From assembly GCF_024435355.1 (NCBI RefSeq), contig NZ_JAMJWG010000041.1:1-36328 (forward strand): a DNA stretch of 36,328 nt. Reading direction: 5' to 3'. Under the pieces are notes generated by a model. That model worked only from the letters and a program-made list of their open reading frames with translations. It was not told the DNA's origin and did not search any database. The stretch is from Streptomyces odontomachi. GTDB lineage: Bacteria > Actinomycetota > Actinomycetes > Streptomycetales > Streptomycetaceae. How positions within the stretch are numbered: position 1 is the stretch's first letter; each line of letters starts with the position of its first letter. Shown in pieces: positions 1-7,829 of this stretch. The translations under genes were made by a program, and so were the position numbers.

Positions 1-1076
1 ATCCCCCCGTCCCACAGCCGGCCCAGGGCCATGAGTTCGGCGTGGTGCTCGACGCGCTGTGCCCACGGGTCGGGCCAGGCGTCCGCGCCGTGGTGGGCGC
101 CCGCGAACGCGCCGGTCAGGCAGGCGATCGAGTCGGAGTCTCCGGAGCTGCACGCGGCGCGGCGCAGTGCGGTGACCGGCTCGTCGACGAATTGCAGGAA
201 GCACAGCAGACCGGTGGCGAGCGCCTCCTCCGCGATCCAGCCGGCGCCGGTGGCCAGGCACGGATCGGTCTCCGGGGAGGCGGCGGACGGGCCTGCCAGC
301 GCCTGCCGGAGCCGGTCGAGCACCGCCAGGCAGTCGTCCCAGCCGCGCGCGATGAACTCCTGCGGGCCGCCGTCCATGCCGTACGTGCCGTGGGTCCACA
401 GCTCGCCGAGCCAGCGCTCGTGGTAGCGGGTGCGGTGGTCCATCGCGTAGGAGCGCAGGCGTCCGACCAGGCCGGTGGGCTCCGTGCCCTGGGCGAGCAG
501 CCACACGGCGTGCGCCGTCAGGTCGGAGGCGGCCAGCGCGGTCGGGTGGCCGTGGGTGAGCGCGGCCTGCAACTGGGCGGCGCCGGCCCGCTGTTCCTCG
601 TCGAGCCCCGGTATGAGCCCCAGCGGCGCCACGCGCATGTTGGCCCCGCAGCCCTTGGAGTGCACCTGGCTGGCCCGCTGCCAGGGCAGGTGGGGGTCGG
701 TGAGGAGACCGCAGGCGGTGAGGCAGGTGTTGCCGGGGGCACGGTTGTTCTCCGGCGAGCGGTACCAGGCGACGAACTCCTCCCGAGCCGGCCGCTCCAT
801 GCCCCGCGGTCCCAGCGGCGCCGCCTCGGTGGCGGTGCGCAGTGCGCGGGCGAGCGCGAGCGTCATCTGGGTGTCGTCGGTGACGAAGGCGGGGTCGGGC
901 AGTCGCATCGCACGCCAGGGCCCGCACTTGGCGAGGATGCCCGGCACGTCGTTGAATTCGGTGGGGAAGCCCAGCGCATCGCCCAGGGCAAGGCCGACGA
1001 GGGCGCCGGTCGCCGGCCGCTTGGCGGCGGAGCGTCGGGTGGGGTGGCCGTCGAATGGCCGGCCGGGTGCGTTCAA
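1..1076 (-). CDS. ADP-ribosylglycohydrolase (DraG/ARH family), 3' end outside window
   Basis: Family role: hydrolysis of ADP-ribose from modified proteins or small ADP-ribosyl compounds using two Mg2+ ions. Seen: after about 20 residues comes LVGLALGDALGFPTEF, then VTDDTQMTLALA, the two N-terminal metal/ADP-ribose motifs. Near the window edge SGDSDSIACLTGAFAGAHHG is the C-terminal metal motif. All three are intact. About 358 codons are visible, so only a short C-terminal piece is missing. The start is TTG at 1076; it overlaps the TGA of the preceding Nudix gene (TTGA) and has GGAAGG 9-10 nt upstream. It is the last visible gene of pnuC-nadR-Nudix-ARH, which suggests it recycles ADP-ribose within NAD metabolism (inference). 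No stop was found in this frame up to base 1. Family assignment is firm; the substrate is unknown. Confidence 0.9.
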   Translation of the reverse strand, partial: MNAPGRPFDGHPTRRSAAKRPATGALVGLALGDALGFPTEFNDVPGILAKCGPWRAMRLPDPAFVTDDTQMTLALARALRTATEAAPLGPRGMERPAREEFVAWYRSPENNRAPGNTCLTACGLLTDPHLPWQRASQVHSKGCGANMRVAPLGLIPGLDEEQRAGAAQLQAALTHGHPTALAASDLTAHAVWLLAQGTEPTGLVGRLRSYAMDHRTRYHERWLGELWTHGTYGMDGGPQEFIARGWDDCLAVLDRLRQALAGPSAASPETDPCLATGAGWIAEEALATGLLCFLQFVDEPVTALRRAACSSGDSDSIACLTGAFAGAHHGADAWPDPWAQRVEHHAELMALGRLWDGG

Positions 1077-1870
1077 CGTGGGTGTCCTTCCGGTCGCAGA
1101 AACGGTGGATGCAGGGTGGTGGCCGGTCCCGCGCGGTACAGGGCGGCCGGCTTGCCGCGGCCTCCGGTGAGGCGCCAGGCGTCGGGGATCTGCTCGACGA
1201 AGCCGGGGGCGGCGAGCACCTTGCGCCGGAAGTTGGGGCGGTCCAGGGCGGTGCCCCAGACGGTCTCGTAGACCTGCTGGAGCTCGCCGAGGGTGAATTC
1301 GGGCGGGCAGAAGGCGGTGGCCAGGCTGGTGTACTCGAGCTTGCCGCCGACCCGCTCGTGGGCGTCGGCGAGGATCGTGTCGTGGTCGAAGGCGAGCGGC
1401 CCGGGGGCGGCCGAGGAAGCGCCGTACGGCAGCCAGTCGGCCCGTGCGGCGTCACCACCGCCGCGCGGCTCCGGCAGGTCGGGCACGAACGCCGTGTACG
1501 CGACGGAGACGACACGCATCCTGGGGTCACGTGCGGGATCGCTGTAGGTGCGCAGTTGTTCCAGGTGCAGGGCCGTCACGGTGTTCTCGGGCAGGCCGGT
1601 CTCTTCGGCCAGCTCGCGCCGTGCCGCGTCACCGGCGGACTCGTCCGGGCGGACGAAGCCGCCGGGGAGCGCCCAGCGGCCCTGGAACGGCGGCTCGCCA
1701 CGCTGCACGAGCAGGGCGTGCAGCCGGCCCGTGCGGATGGTGAACACGGCCAGGTCGACGGTGACGGCGAACGGTTCGAAGGCGTACTTGTCGTAGCCCT
1801 CCGGCGCGCCTTCCAGCCCGCGCGCCGGTCGCTCGCCACCCGGTCCGGCCGGGCCGTCGGTGCCGGTCAC
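1073..1870 (-). CDS. nrtR: NrtR-type Nudix-domain transcriptional regulator / Nudix hydrolase
   Basis: 265 aa. The N-terminal Nudix domain (about residues 30-160) carries a complete Nudix box: GFVRPDE, seven residues, then RELAEETGL. The following YSDPARDPRMRVVSVAY stretch is usual in NrtR-like proteins. The C-terminal part (FDHDTILADAHERVGGKLEYT ... FTLGELQQVYE ... PNFRRKV) is the winged-helix domain typical of NrtR, the ADP-ribose-responsive repressor of NAD genes. The Nudix box is intact, so catalysis is also possible. Start GTG at 1870 overlaps the nadR stop (GTGA). Position between nadR and an ADP-ribosylglycohydrolase supports local control of NAD salvage, probably through the palindrome at 3684-3706 (inference). 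Alternative: a plain ADP-ribose/sugar-nucleotide hydrolase with a helical tail. Confidence 0.82.
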   Translation of the reverse strand: MTGTDGPAGPGGERPARGLEGAPEGYDKYAFEPFAVTVDLAVFTIRTGRLHALLVQRGEPPFQGRWALPGGFVRPDESAGDAARRELAEETGLPENTVTALHLEQLRTYSDPARDPRMRVVSVAYTAFVPDLPEPRGGGDAARADWLPYGASSAAPGPLAFDHDTILADAHERVGGKLEYTSLATAFCPPEFTLGELQQVYETVWGTALDRPNFRRKVLAAPGFVEQIPDAWRLTGGRGKPAALYRAGPATTLHPPFLRPEGHPR

Positions 1871-2964
1871 CGCCGCTCCGGGAGGGGGTCGGCGAGGTCC
1901 CAGCCGCGGGCGAGCAACTCGTCCACGGCCGCCACGGCCGTCTTCAGACGCTGTGCGGGGCTGCCGGTCAGCGGCCGGAACGGCCGTCCGGTGCGGGTCA
2001 GTTCGTCGTGGAAGCGCCGGGTCATCCAGGGCCGTAGCTCGGCGCCGTCGCGTAGGCCGTCGTCCTCGAAGGGCACGCCCTCGTGGTCGGTGAGCAGGTA
2101 CAGGTGGTGGGTGCCGCGGTCGGCGAGTGCGGCGACGCCGGGGTGGCTGCCGCCGAGGTAGCGCTCGTGCCAGAGGGTGGTGGCGAAGGCGTCCGTGTCG
2201 CAGAACAGGACCGGTGAGCCGTGCCGGGCGGCGTGGTCCTCGCGGTGGTTCTGCCGGGCGGCGATCAGCGGGAACTCGTCCGAGCCGAACGTGACCTCCG
2301 ACCAGGGGGCTCCGGGGCGTACGGCGCGGAGCGCGGCGAGCTTGGCCGCGCTGTGCTCGCGCCCGTACTCGGGCACCCAGCGCGTGCGGGACCAGACGCC
2401 GCCGCGGCGGCGGTAGTGCGCGGCGAGTGCGCGGGCCAGGGTGGTGGTGCCGGTGGACTCGGCGCCGAGCACGACGACGCGCCGGGTGAGCCAGGCCCGT
2501 ACCGAGGCGCTCAACGTGCTCCAGTGGGCCACGGGGTCCTTGCGGACCGCGGTGCCGGAGACCGGGTGCCGGGCGCGTCCCGGGTCGACGCATACGTGCC
2601 GTGCGCCGAACCGCCTGGCCAGTTCGTCGCCGTAGTCCTCCGACGTGAAGACGGCGTCCACGGGGATGGGCCGGTGGCGTACGCCGGCGCGGAAGATCTC
2701 CATGTGCGCGTCCCAGATCGCGGGGTCGCCGGTGTCCATCGGGACGTCGTCCACGACGCCCTCGACCCAGGCCGTCCCGTGCGCCTCGGTCATCCAGCGG
2801 ACCCGTTCCGCCAGCGGGATGGACTCCACGGACGCGGCGCACACCAGCACGGTGAGGTGGTCGCACCGGGCCAGCGCGGTCCGTACCAGGTGGTGGTGGC
2901 CGGCGTGCGGCGGGTAGAACTTGCCGAGCACCAGGCCGTGCCGGAACTTCCGGCCGCCGCTCAT
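1867..2964 (-). CDS. nadR: NadR: NMN adenylyltransferase / nicotinamide riboside kinase
   Basis: 365 aa, two domains. N-terminal NMN adenylyltransferase: GKFYPPHAGHHHLV (nucleotidyl-transfer HxGH motif, about residue 14) and PVSGTAVRKDP (SxTxxR motif). C-terminal P-loop ribosylnicotinamide kinase: VVVLGAESTGTTTLARALA, then PVLFCDTDAFATTLW with the Asp expected at the Walker B/substrate site. Together they turn imported nicotinamide riboside into NMN and then NAD. ATG at 2964 overlaps the pnuC stop (ATGA) and the gene's own TGA overlaps the next start (GTGA), so translation is coupled along the operon. Odd: the Walker A Lys is Thr (GAESTGTTT). I recall this form in other actinobacterial and phage NadR proteins, but could not check. 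No N-terminal DNA-binding domain is present, so this is not the repressor form known from enterobacteria. Confidence 0.93.
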   Translation of the reverse strand: MSGGRKFRHGLVLGKFYPPHAGHHHLVRTALARCDHLTVLVCAASVESIPLAERVRWMTEAHGTAWVEGVVDDVPMDTGDPAIWDAHMEIFRAGVRHRPIPVDAVFTSEDYGDELARRFGARHVCVDPGRARHPVSGTAVRKDPVAHWSTLSASVRAWLTRRVVVLGAESTGTTTLARALAAHYRRRGGVWSRTRWVPEYGREHSAAKLAALRAVRPGAPWSEVTFGSDEFPLIAARQNHREDHAARHGSPVLFCDTDAFATTLWHERYLGGSHPGVAALADRGTHHLYLLTDHEGVPFEDDGLRDGAELRPWMTRRFHDELTRTGRPFRPLTGSPAQRLKTAVAAVDELLARGWDLADPLPERR

Positions 2965-3629
2965 GCCGCCGCCTGGGCGCCGGTCTCCCCCAGCCCCCGC
3001 CCGCGCCCCACCAGCTCGCGCCGCCAGCCGACCAGGCCCACCACGCACAGGGCCAGGAAGCCCACGTAGAGCAGCGAGGTCAGGTAGAGGTCCTTGTACG
3101 CGTAGAGCGGGATGTAGACGACGTCGGCCGCGATCCACAGCCACCAGGACTCCAGGAGCTTGCGGCACTGCCCGTACGTCGCCATCAGGGACAGCGCGGT
3201 CGTCAGCGCGTCCCAGAACGGCACCGTCGAGTCGGTGACGCGGTCCAGCAGCAGGGTCAGGGCGAGCGTGCCCACCAGGCCGGCGGCGGTCAGCCAGGCC
3301 CACTCGGCGCGTCCGGTGCGGGACACCGGAAGCTCGGTGGAGCCCGGACCACCCCCGTGGGCCCAGGTCCACCAGCCCCAGACGGCCAGGGCGATGAAGA
3401 CCAGCTGGAGCCCGGCGTCCGCGTACAGGCCCGAGCTGGTGAACAGCAGGATGAAGAAGAGGTTGTTCGCGATGCCTATCGGCCAGTTGGCGATGTGCTG
3501 GCGGGCGACGAGCCAGACGCACAGCGCACCGCTGCCGAAGCCGAGGACTTCCGTCCAGCTGATCGGGGTGTCGAGCAGCGTCACCAGAGGTTCCTGCAAC
3601 GGCGCGAGCACCTTGCCGAGCCCACTCAT
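2961..3629 (-). CDS. pnuC: PnuC-type nicotinamide riboside transporter
   Basis: 222 aa, about seven hydrophobic segments. Characteristic PnuC pattern: ISWTEVLGF near the N-terminus, then NWPIGIANNLFFILLF, LYADAGLQLVF and VWGWWTW, and later SWWLWIAADVVYIPLYAYK. PnuC facilitates entry of nicotinamide riboside; phosphorylation by the partner NadR traps it. Start chosen at ATG 3629, which follows a purine-rich GGAGGGGGAGGGG stretch; an in-frame ATG at 3680 would add 17 residues without membrane character. First gene of pnuC-nadR-nrtR-ARH, with 4-bp overlap to nadR. The gene most likely responds to the palindrome at 3684-3706. Confidence 0.93.
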   Translation of the reverse strand: MSGLGKVLAPLQEPLVTLLDTPISWTEVLGFGSGALCVWLVARQHIANWPIGIANNLFFILLFTSSGLYADAGLQLVFIALAVWGWWTWAHGGGPGSTELPVSRTGRAEWAWLTAAGLVGTLALTLLLDRVTDSTVPFWDALTTALSLMATYGQCRKLLESWWLWIAADVVYIPLYAYKDLYLTSLLYVGFLALCVVGLVGWRRELVGRGRGLGETGAQAAA

Positions 3630-3683
3630 GCCCCTCCCCCTCCACAACGCGAGCGCCGGCGCCCGGCGCCCCTCGCTCACCCT

Positions 3684-3706
3684 TTAATAGTCACCTCGAC
3701 TATAAA
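3684..3706 (-). promoter_or_regulatory. Palindromic candidate NrtR operator upstream of pnuC
   Basis: Perfect inverted repeat ATAGTC-N5-GACTAT (3687-3703), extended by TT/AA pairs on both sides, in an AT-rich island within very GC-rich DNA, about 55 bp upstream of the pnuC ATG. The island probably contains the core promoter, so a bound repressor would block transcription. Assignment to the NrtR-like protein encoded in the same operon is inference from position and symmetry. Confidence 0.55.
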
Positions 3707-3767
3707 GAACCGGACGCACGTCCACAAGCCCTTACGCCGGGACGCGGCTCTACGGCGGGGCGCGAGG

Positions 3768-3915
3768 GGCGCCTGAGGCGCCAAAAAAGGGGCGCGGGGA
3801 ACTGCGCGGCCAGCCCACCACCGGCCGGTGGTCCGGCTACAACAGAAACAGCCCCACCCGGACGGTGACGACCTGACGGTTTCGTCGTGGCTGGTCGCGC
3901 AGTTCCCCGCGCCCC
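3768..3915 (-). terminator. Intergenic inverted-repeat element with T-run, likely rluB terminator
   Basis: Arms at 3789-3817 and 3888-3915 are almost perfectly complementary (GGGGCGCGGGGAACTGCGCG and its complement, continuing into CCAGCC), with a loop of about 70 nt. Reading the minus strand after rluB, the stem is followed by TTTTTT (3788-3783) and a small GGCGCC-TCA-GGCGCC hairpin, the layout of a factor-independent terminator. The same core occurs again at 13.87 and 14.01 kb, so this is a dispersed repeat family used as an intergenic hairpin. Confidence 0.6.
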
Positions 3916-3952
3916 TTCAGGTGCGCCGGGCGCACCCCTGGGCCGCGAGGGC

Positions 3953-5080
3953 CTAGAGTTCCACCTCGCGCATCAGCATGCCGACCTCCGTGTTCGACAG
4001 GCGCCGCAGCCAACCGGACTTCTGGTCGCCCAGGGTGATGGGCCCGAACGACGTGCGCACCAGCCTGTCGACCGGGAAGCCGGCCTCGGCGAGCATCCGG
4101 CGCACGATGTGCTTGCGGCCCTCGTGGAGGGTCACCTCGACCAGGTAGTTCTTGCCGGTCTGCTCGACGACGCGGAAGTGGTCGGCGCGCGCGTACCCGT
4201 CGTCGAGCTGGATGCCGTCCTTGAGGCGCTTTCCCAGGTCGCGCGGGATGGGGCCCTGGATAGCGGCCAGATAGGTCTTCTTCACGCCGTACCGCGGGTG
4301 GGTCAGGCGGTGGGCCAGCTCGCCGTGGTTGGTGAGCAGGATGACGCCCTCGGTCTCGGTGTCGAGCCGCCCGACGTGGAACAGCCGGGTCTCGCGGTTG
4401 GTGACGTAGTCACCGAGGCACTGGCGGCCCTCAGGGTCCTCCATCGTGGACACCACCCCTGCGGGCTTGTTCAGCGAGAAGAACTGGAACGACTGCGTGG
4501 CCACGGTCAGCCCGTCGACCTTGATCTCGTCCGCCTGCGGGTCGACCCGCAGGCCCTGCTCGACGACGATGCTGCCGTTGACCTCGACACGGGACTGCTC
4601 GATCAGCTCCTCGCAGGCGCGCCGCGAGCCGTATCCCGCCCGGGCCAGCACCTTCTGGAGCCGCTCGCCCTCCTGCGTCTCACCGGAGCGGTCCTTCGCG
4701 AGCCGCCCGGCGCCCCTGGCCTCGCCCGCGGCGTACCGCTCGCGGGCGCGCTCCTCGGCGCGCGCCTCGTACTCGCGGGAGCGCGCAGGCGCCGTACGGC
4801 CGCCGCCCTGCCGCTGGGACTGCTTGGGGCCGCCCTTGGCGCCGCCGCGTGCCGCCGTCCCCCGCCCCTTCTGGGGCGTCTGGCCGTCGCGGGCGCCGCC
4901 CACGTCGTAGCGGCGCTCCTCGGGGCGGGGCCGGCCCGAGCGCTGTCTGGGGGTGCCGCCCTGGGCGGTCCCCGAGCGTGCGTCGCGCCCGCCGGTCGAC
5001 CTGGAGGTGCCGCCGGCTCCCCTGGGGTTGCCTCGTCCCCTGGGATTGCCTCGTCCGCTGTTGCTGCCGCTGCTTCGCAT
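3953..5080 (-). CDS. rluB: 23S rRNA pseudouridine synthase, RluB/RsuA family
   Basis: 375 aa. Residues 1 to about 130 are a basic, Gly/Arg/Ser-rich disordered extension, common in actinobacterial members. An S4 RNA-binding domain follows (GERLQKVLARAGYGSRRACE ... VEVNGSIV). The catalytic domain contains GRLDTETEGVILLTNHG, with the catalytic Asp in RLD. C-terminal KTYLAAIQG and HEGRKHIVRRM are typical. It converts a uridine of large-subunit rRNA to pseudouridine. ATG at 5080 shares its A with the scpB TGA; GTG at 5083 (GTGA overlap) is an equally coupled alternative that adds one residue. Last gene of the parA-scpAB group, the same order as in other actinobacteria, and followed by the hairpin at 3768-3915. 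Confidence 0.93.
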   Translation of the reverse strand: MRSSGSNSGRGNPRGRGNPRGAGGTSRSTGGRDARSGTAQGGTPRQRSGRPRPEERRYDVGGARDGQTPQKGRGTAARGGAKGGPKQSQRQGGGRTAPARSREYEARAEERARERYAAGEARGAGRLAKDRSGETQEGERLQKVLARAGYGSRRACEELIEQSRVEVNGSIVVEQGLRVDPQADEIKVDGLTVATQSFQFFSLNKPAGVVSTMEDPEGRQCLGDYVTNRETRLFHVGRLDTETEGVILLTNHGELAHRLTHPRYGVKKTYLAAIQGPIPRDLGKRLKDGIQLDDGYARADHFRVVEQTGKNYLVEVTLHEGRKHIVRRMLAEAGFPVDRLVRTSFGPITLGDQKSGWLRRLSNTEVGMLMREVEL

Positions 5081-5880
5081 CACAGTTCCGTCTTGTCGTT
5101 TCCGTCCTCGGGATCCGGTGCGTCCGGATCGAACGACGGCACGCCTTCCTGCGTGTCGGCCTCGATCGCCTCCGCCTCCGGGAGGAAGGGCGCGAGCTCC
5201 GGGAGCTCGTCCAGGCCGCGCAGGCCCATCCGCTCCAGAAAGTAGTTCGTCGTCCTGTACAGGATCGCACCTGTCTCGGGTTCCGTGCCCGCCTCTTCCA
5301 CCAGCCCGCGCTGGAGCAGGGTGCGCATGACGCCGTCGCAGTTCACCCCGCGCACCGCGGAGACCCGGGAGCGACTGACCGGCTGGCGGTAGGCGACCAC
5401 GGCGAGGGTCTCCAGGGCGGCCTGGGTGAGCCGGGCGTGCTGGCCGTCCAGGACGAAGCCCTCGACCGCGGGCGCGTACGCGGGCCGGGTGTAGAACCGC
5501 CAGCCGCCGGCGACCAGGCGCAGCTCGAACCCGCGGCCCTGCACGGTGTACTCGTCGGCGAGTTCCCGCAGCGCATCCGCGATCTGCCGCCGCGTGCGCT
5601 GGAGTATCTTCGCGAGGTGCTCCTCCCTGGCCGGTTCGTCGACCACCATGAGAACGGCCTCCAGAGCCGGCTTGAGAGGCAGCTCGGCCACGGCGGACGA
5701 GCCCTCGGGCACCCCACCGCGCTGCGTCCCCGCCGGGGCTTCCGCGGCTGCCTGGTCGCCCGTGGCAGTCGTCTCGTCGCCCGTGGCGGCCGTCTCGTCG
5801 CCCGTGGGCGTGCTCGACGTGCCGGGGCCCGGCTCCGCGTCGGGGGTCGACTCTGTGCCGGTGTCCGTACCCGTGCTCAT
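5080..5880 (-). CDS. scpB: Segregation and condensation protein B (ScpB)
   Basis: 266 aa. A Thr/Glu/Ala-rich disordered N-terminus (about 60 residues) precedes the two winged-helix domains of ScpB: PLKPALEAVLMVVDEPAREEHLAKIL and later LTQAALETLAVVAYRQPVSRSRVSAVRGVNCDGVMRTLL, the family signature. LYRTTNYFLERMGL then matches the conserved second winged-helix end. ScpB dimers bind the ScpA kleisin and regulate the SMC complex that compacts and segregates the chromosome. ATG at 5880 overlaps the scpA stop (ATGA), so subunit synthesis is coupled. A short acidic C-terminal tail ends the protein. Confidence 0.95.
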   Translation of the reverse strand: MSTGTDTGTESTPDAEPGPGTSSTPTGDETAATGDETTATGDQAAAEAPAGTQRGGVPEGSSAVAELPLKPALEAVLMVVDEPAREEHLAKILQRTRRQIADALRELADEYTVQGRGFELRLVAGGWRFYTRPAYAPAVEGFVLDGQHARLTQAALETLAVVAYRQPVSRSRVSAVRGVNCDGVMRTLLQRGLVEEAGTEPETGAILYRTTNYFLERMGLRGLDELPELAPFLPEAEAIEADTQEGVPSFDPDAPDPEDGNDKTEL

Positions 5881-7142
5881 CCCGTTTTCCTGGCCTCCTC
5901 GGCTCGGTCCTGCGCGGCCGCCTCCGGAGCCCGGTCGAACTCGTCGGTGACCGCCGGCCGTACGTCCCCGTCCCCGCCCGTCCAGCGCACCATCAGCTCG
6001 CCCAGCGCATCCTCCTGGTCCAGCGCCACCGCCTTCTCCCGGTAGAGCTCCAGCAACGCCAGGAACCGGGCGACGACGGTGAGGGTGTCGGCGGCGTCCG
6101 CGACCAGCGAGCGGAAGCTGGCCTCGCCCTCCTTGCGCAGCCGGGCCACGACCACTTCCGCCTGCTCGACGACGCTCACCAGGGGGGCGTGGATGTGGTC
6201 GACGTACACCTGGGGTTCCGGCTTGGGCTGCATCGCCTTCACGGCGAGCTTCGCAAACCCCTCGGGGCCGATGCTGATGACCACGTCGGGCAGCAGCTCC
6301 GCATGGTGCGGCTCAAGGCCGACGGTACGGGGGTAGCGGAAGGCCTCGGCGTCCAGGCGGCTCTGGAAGATGTCCGCGATCTGTTTGTACGCCCGGTACT
6401 GGAGCAGGCGCGCGAACAGCAGGTCACGCGCCTCCAGGAGTGCCAGGTCCGCCTCGTCCTCGACCTCGGCGGCGGGCAGCAGCCGGGCCGCCTTGAGGTC
6501 CAGCAGCGTCGCGGCCACCACCAGGAACTCGGTGGTCTGGTCGAGGTCCCAGTCGGGCCCCATGGCCCTGATGTGGGCCATGAACTCGTCGGTGACCTTC
6601 GACAGCGCCACCTCGGTCACGTCGAGCTTGTGCTTCGAGATCAGCTGGAGGAGCAGGTCGAAGGGGCCCTCGAAGTTCACCAGCCGGACCTTGAAGACCC
6701 GGCCGTCGGACTCGTCGGACTCGGCGGGCTCATCGGACTCACCGGGCTCGTCGGACTTTTCGGGCCCGTCGGGTTCATCGGCCGCCGCACCGGATCCGCC
6801 GGTGCCGCCGGTCACTTCGCTCTCGCGCGCGGACAGCGGCTCGGGCGAGGGCTGGGGCTCGGGCTGGGGCTCGGGCTCGGGCTCGGCCGCAGGCGTTACC
6901 GCGTCTGGGGTGGGCGGCCCGCCGACGGTCTCCGTGGACCCCGCCTCCGTGCGCCCGTCCTGTGCGGAGCTGCTTCCCGGCAGGTCGTCCGCAGGCGTCT
7001 CCTCGGTGGGATGAGGCGGCGCGGGCAAGGTGGCCCCGGTCGGGGCAGGAGCGGCTCCGGGGCCCCGCCCCAGTGTGCGCCGGGCTCGTCCGGGGCGTCC
7101 CCCGGCCCCCGGCGGCGCCGACTCAACATCGTCCGAGCTCAT
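5877..7142 (-). CDS. scpA: Segregation and condensation protein A (ScpA kleisin)
   Basis: 421 aa. The first 145 or so residues are low complexity (Pro/Glu/Ser/Asp, with short EPEPQPEP and SDEPGESDEPAESDE repeats). The kleisin core begins at FKVRLVNFEGPFDLLLQLI and continues SKHKLDVTEVALSKVTDEFM ... LVVAATLLDLKAARLLP, the classic ScpA N-terminal SMC-binding region. The C-terminal winged helix contains FLALLELYREKAVALDQ. It bridges SMC heads together with ScpB. ATG at 7142 is preceded in frame by a TTG; the ATG is preferred. Starts 51 bp after the preceding RHH-like gene and overlaps scpB by 4 bp. The repetitive N-terminus makes the opposite strand look open and explains false ORFs there. Confidence 0.94.
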   Translation of the reverse strand: MSSDDVESAPPGAGGRPGRARRTLGRGPGAAPAPTGATLPAPPHPTEETPADDLPGSSSAQDGRTEAGSTETVGGPPTPDAVTPAAEPEPEPQPEPQPSPEPLSARESEVTGGTGGSGAAADEPDGPEKSDEPGESDEPAESDESDGRVFKVRLVNFEGPFDLLLQLISKHKLDVTEVALSKVTDEFMAHIRAMGPDWDLDQTTEFLVVAATLLDLKAARLLPAAEVEDEADLALLEARDLLFARLLQYRAYKQIADIFQSRLDAEAFRYPRTVGLEPHHAELLPDVVISIGPEGFAKLAVKAMQPKPEPQVYVDHIHAPLVSVVEQAEVVVARLRKEGEASFRSLVADAADTLTVVARFLALLELYREKAVALDQEDALGELMVRWTGGDGDVRPAVTDEFDRAPEAAAQDRAEEARKTG

Positions 7143-7193
7143 CAACGTTCCAAACAGGCGGGAGGGGGAGCCCCTGAGACTACCGCCTACCGG

Positions 7194-7829
7194 CTACCGT
7201 CCCCGCAGCCGCCGCACGAGGATGCTCGCGTCCCCGCGTGATTCCAGATCGGCGAGGACCACCGCGACCGCCTCGCGCACGATGCGGCCGCGGTCCACCG
7301 CGAGACCGTGCTCACCGCGCAGCACCAGCCGGGCGTGTTCGAGGTCCATCAGTTCTTCGGCGGACACGTAGACGGTGATCTTCTCGTCGTGCCGCTCCCG
7401 CCCGCTGGGCCTGCGCCCGGCGCCCCGCCCGCGCTTGCGCGACTGGGCAGCCGCCGCGGACGCGTTCGCCGGCCGTGCCTGCTGTCCGGCCGCCGGGACC
7501 GGGGCCTCCACCGCCGGACGGCGCGCGCCGCGCTCGGCCTCGGCGGTCCGCTCCCCGGCGCGGCTGCGGGACTCGCCGGCGTTCTGGTCCGCGTCCGCCG
7601 TGGAGTGCTCGGCGTCATCGCTCCCGGCGCCCGGCGCGCCCTCGGTCCGGTCGGAGCCGGCCGGCCGGGTGCCCGGCGGCAGTCGGCCCTCGTTGGCCGC
7701 GGCCGCGTCGCTCTCACCCGCGGGTGGTGGCACCCGCGGTTCGCCGTTGGTCTGACGCCTCGGCGTGGATGCCTGGAGCGCCATCCCCCCGGTGGTACGG
7801 AAAAGTTCGTCGGCCCCGGGCAGACTCAC
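7194..7829 (-). CDS. Hypothetical protein with basic linker and C-terminal RHH-like domain
   Basis: About 211 aa. Residues 1-135 are Ala/Pro/Arg/Glu-rich and probably disordered, becoming basic just before the conserved part (QSRKRGRGAGRRPSGRERH). The last 65 residues, from EKITVYVSAEELMDLEHARL to ADLESRG and ILVRRLRGR, have the strand-helix-helix look of a ribbon-helix-helix DNA-binding domain, but I recognise no named family. The gene lies between parA and scpA in the same operon, a place where a centromere-binding or loading partner could be expected (inference). GTG at 7829 overlaps the parA TGA (GTGA) and fits the coupling pattern of the operon; GTG at 7841 and ATG at 7784 are alternatives. 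Confidence 0.7.
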   Translation of the reverse strand: MSLPGADELFRTTGGMALQASTPRRQTNGEPRVPPPAGESDAAAANEGRLPPGTRPAGSDRTEGAPGAGSDDAEHSTADADQNAGESRSRAGERTAEAERGARRPAVEAPVPAAGQQARPANASAAAAQSRKRGRGAGRRPSGRERHDEKITVYVSAEELMDLEHARLVLRGEHGLAVDRGRIVREAVAVVLADLESRGDASILVRRLRGR

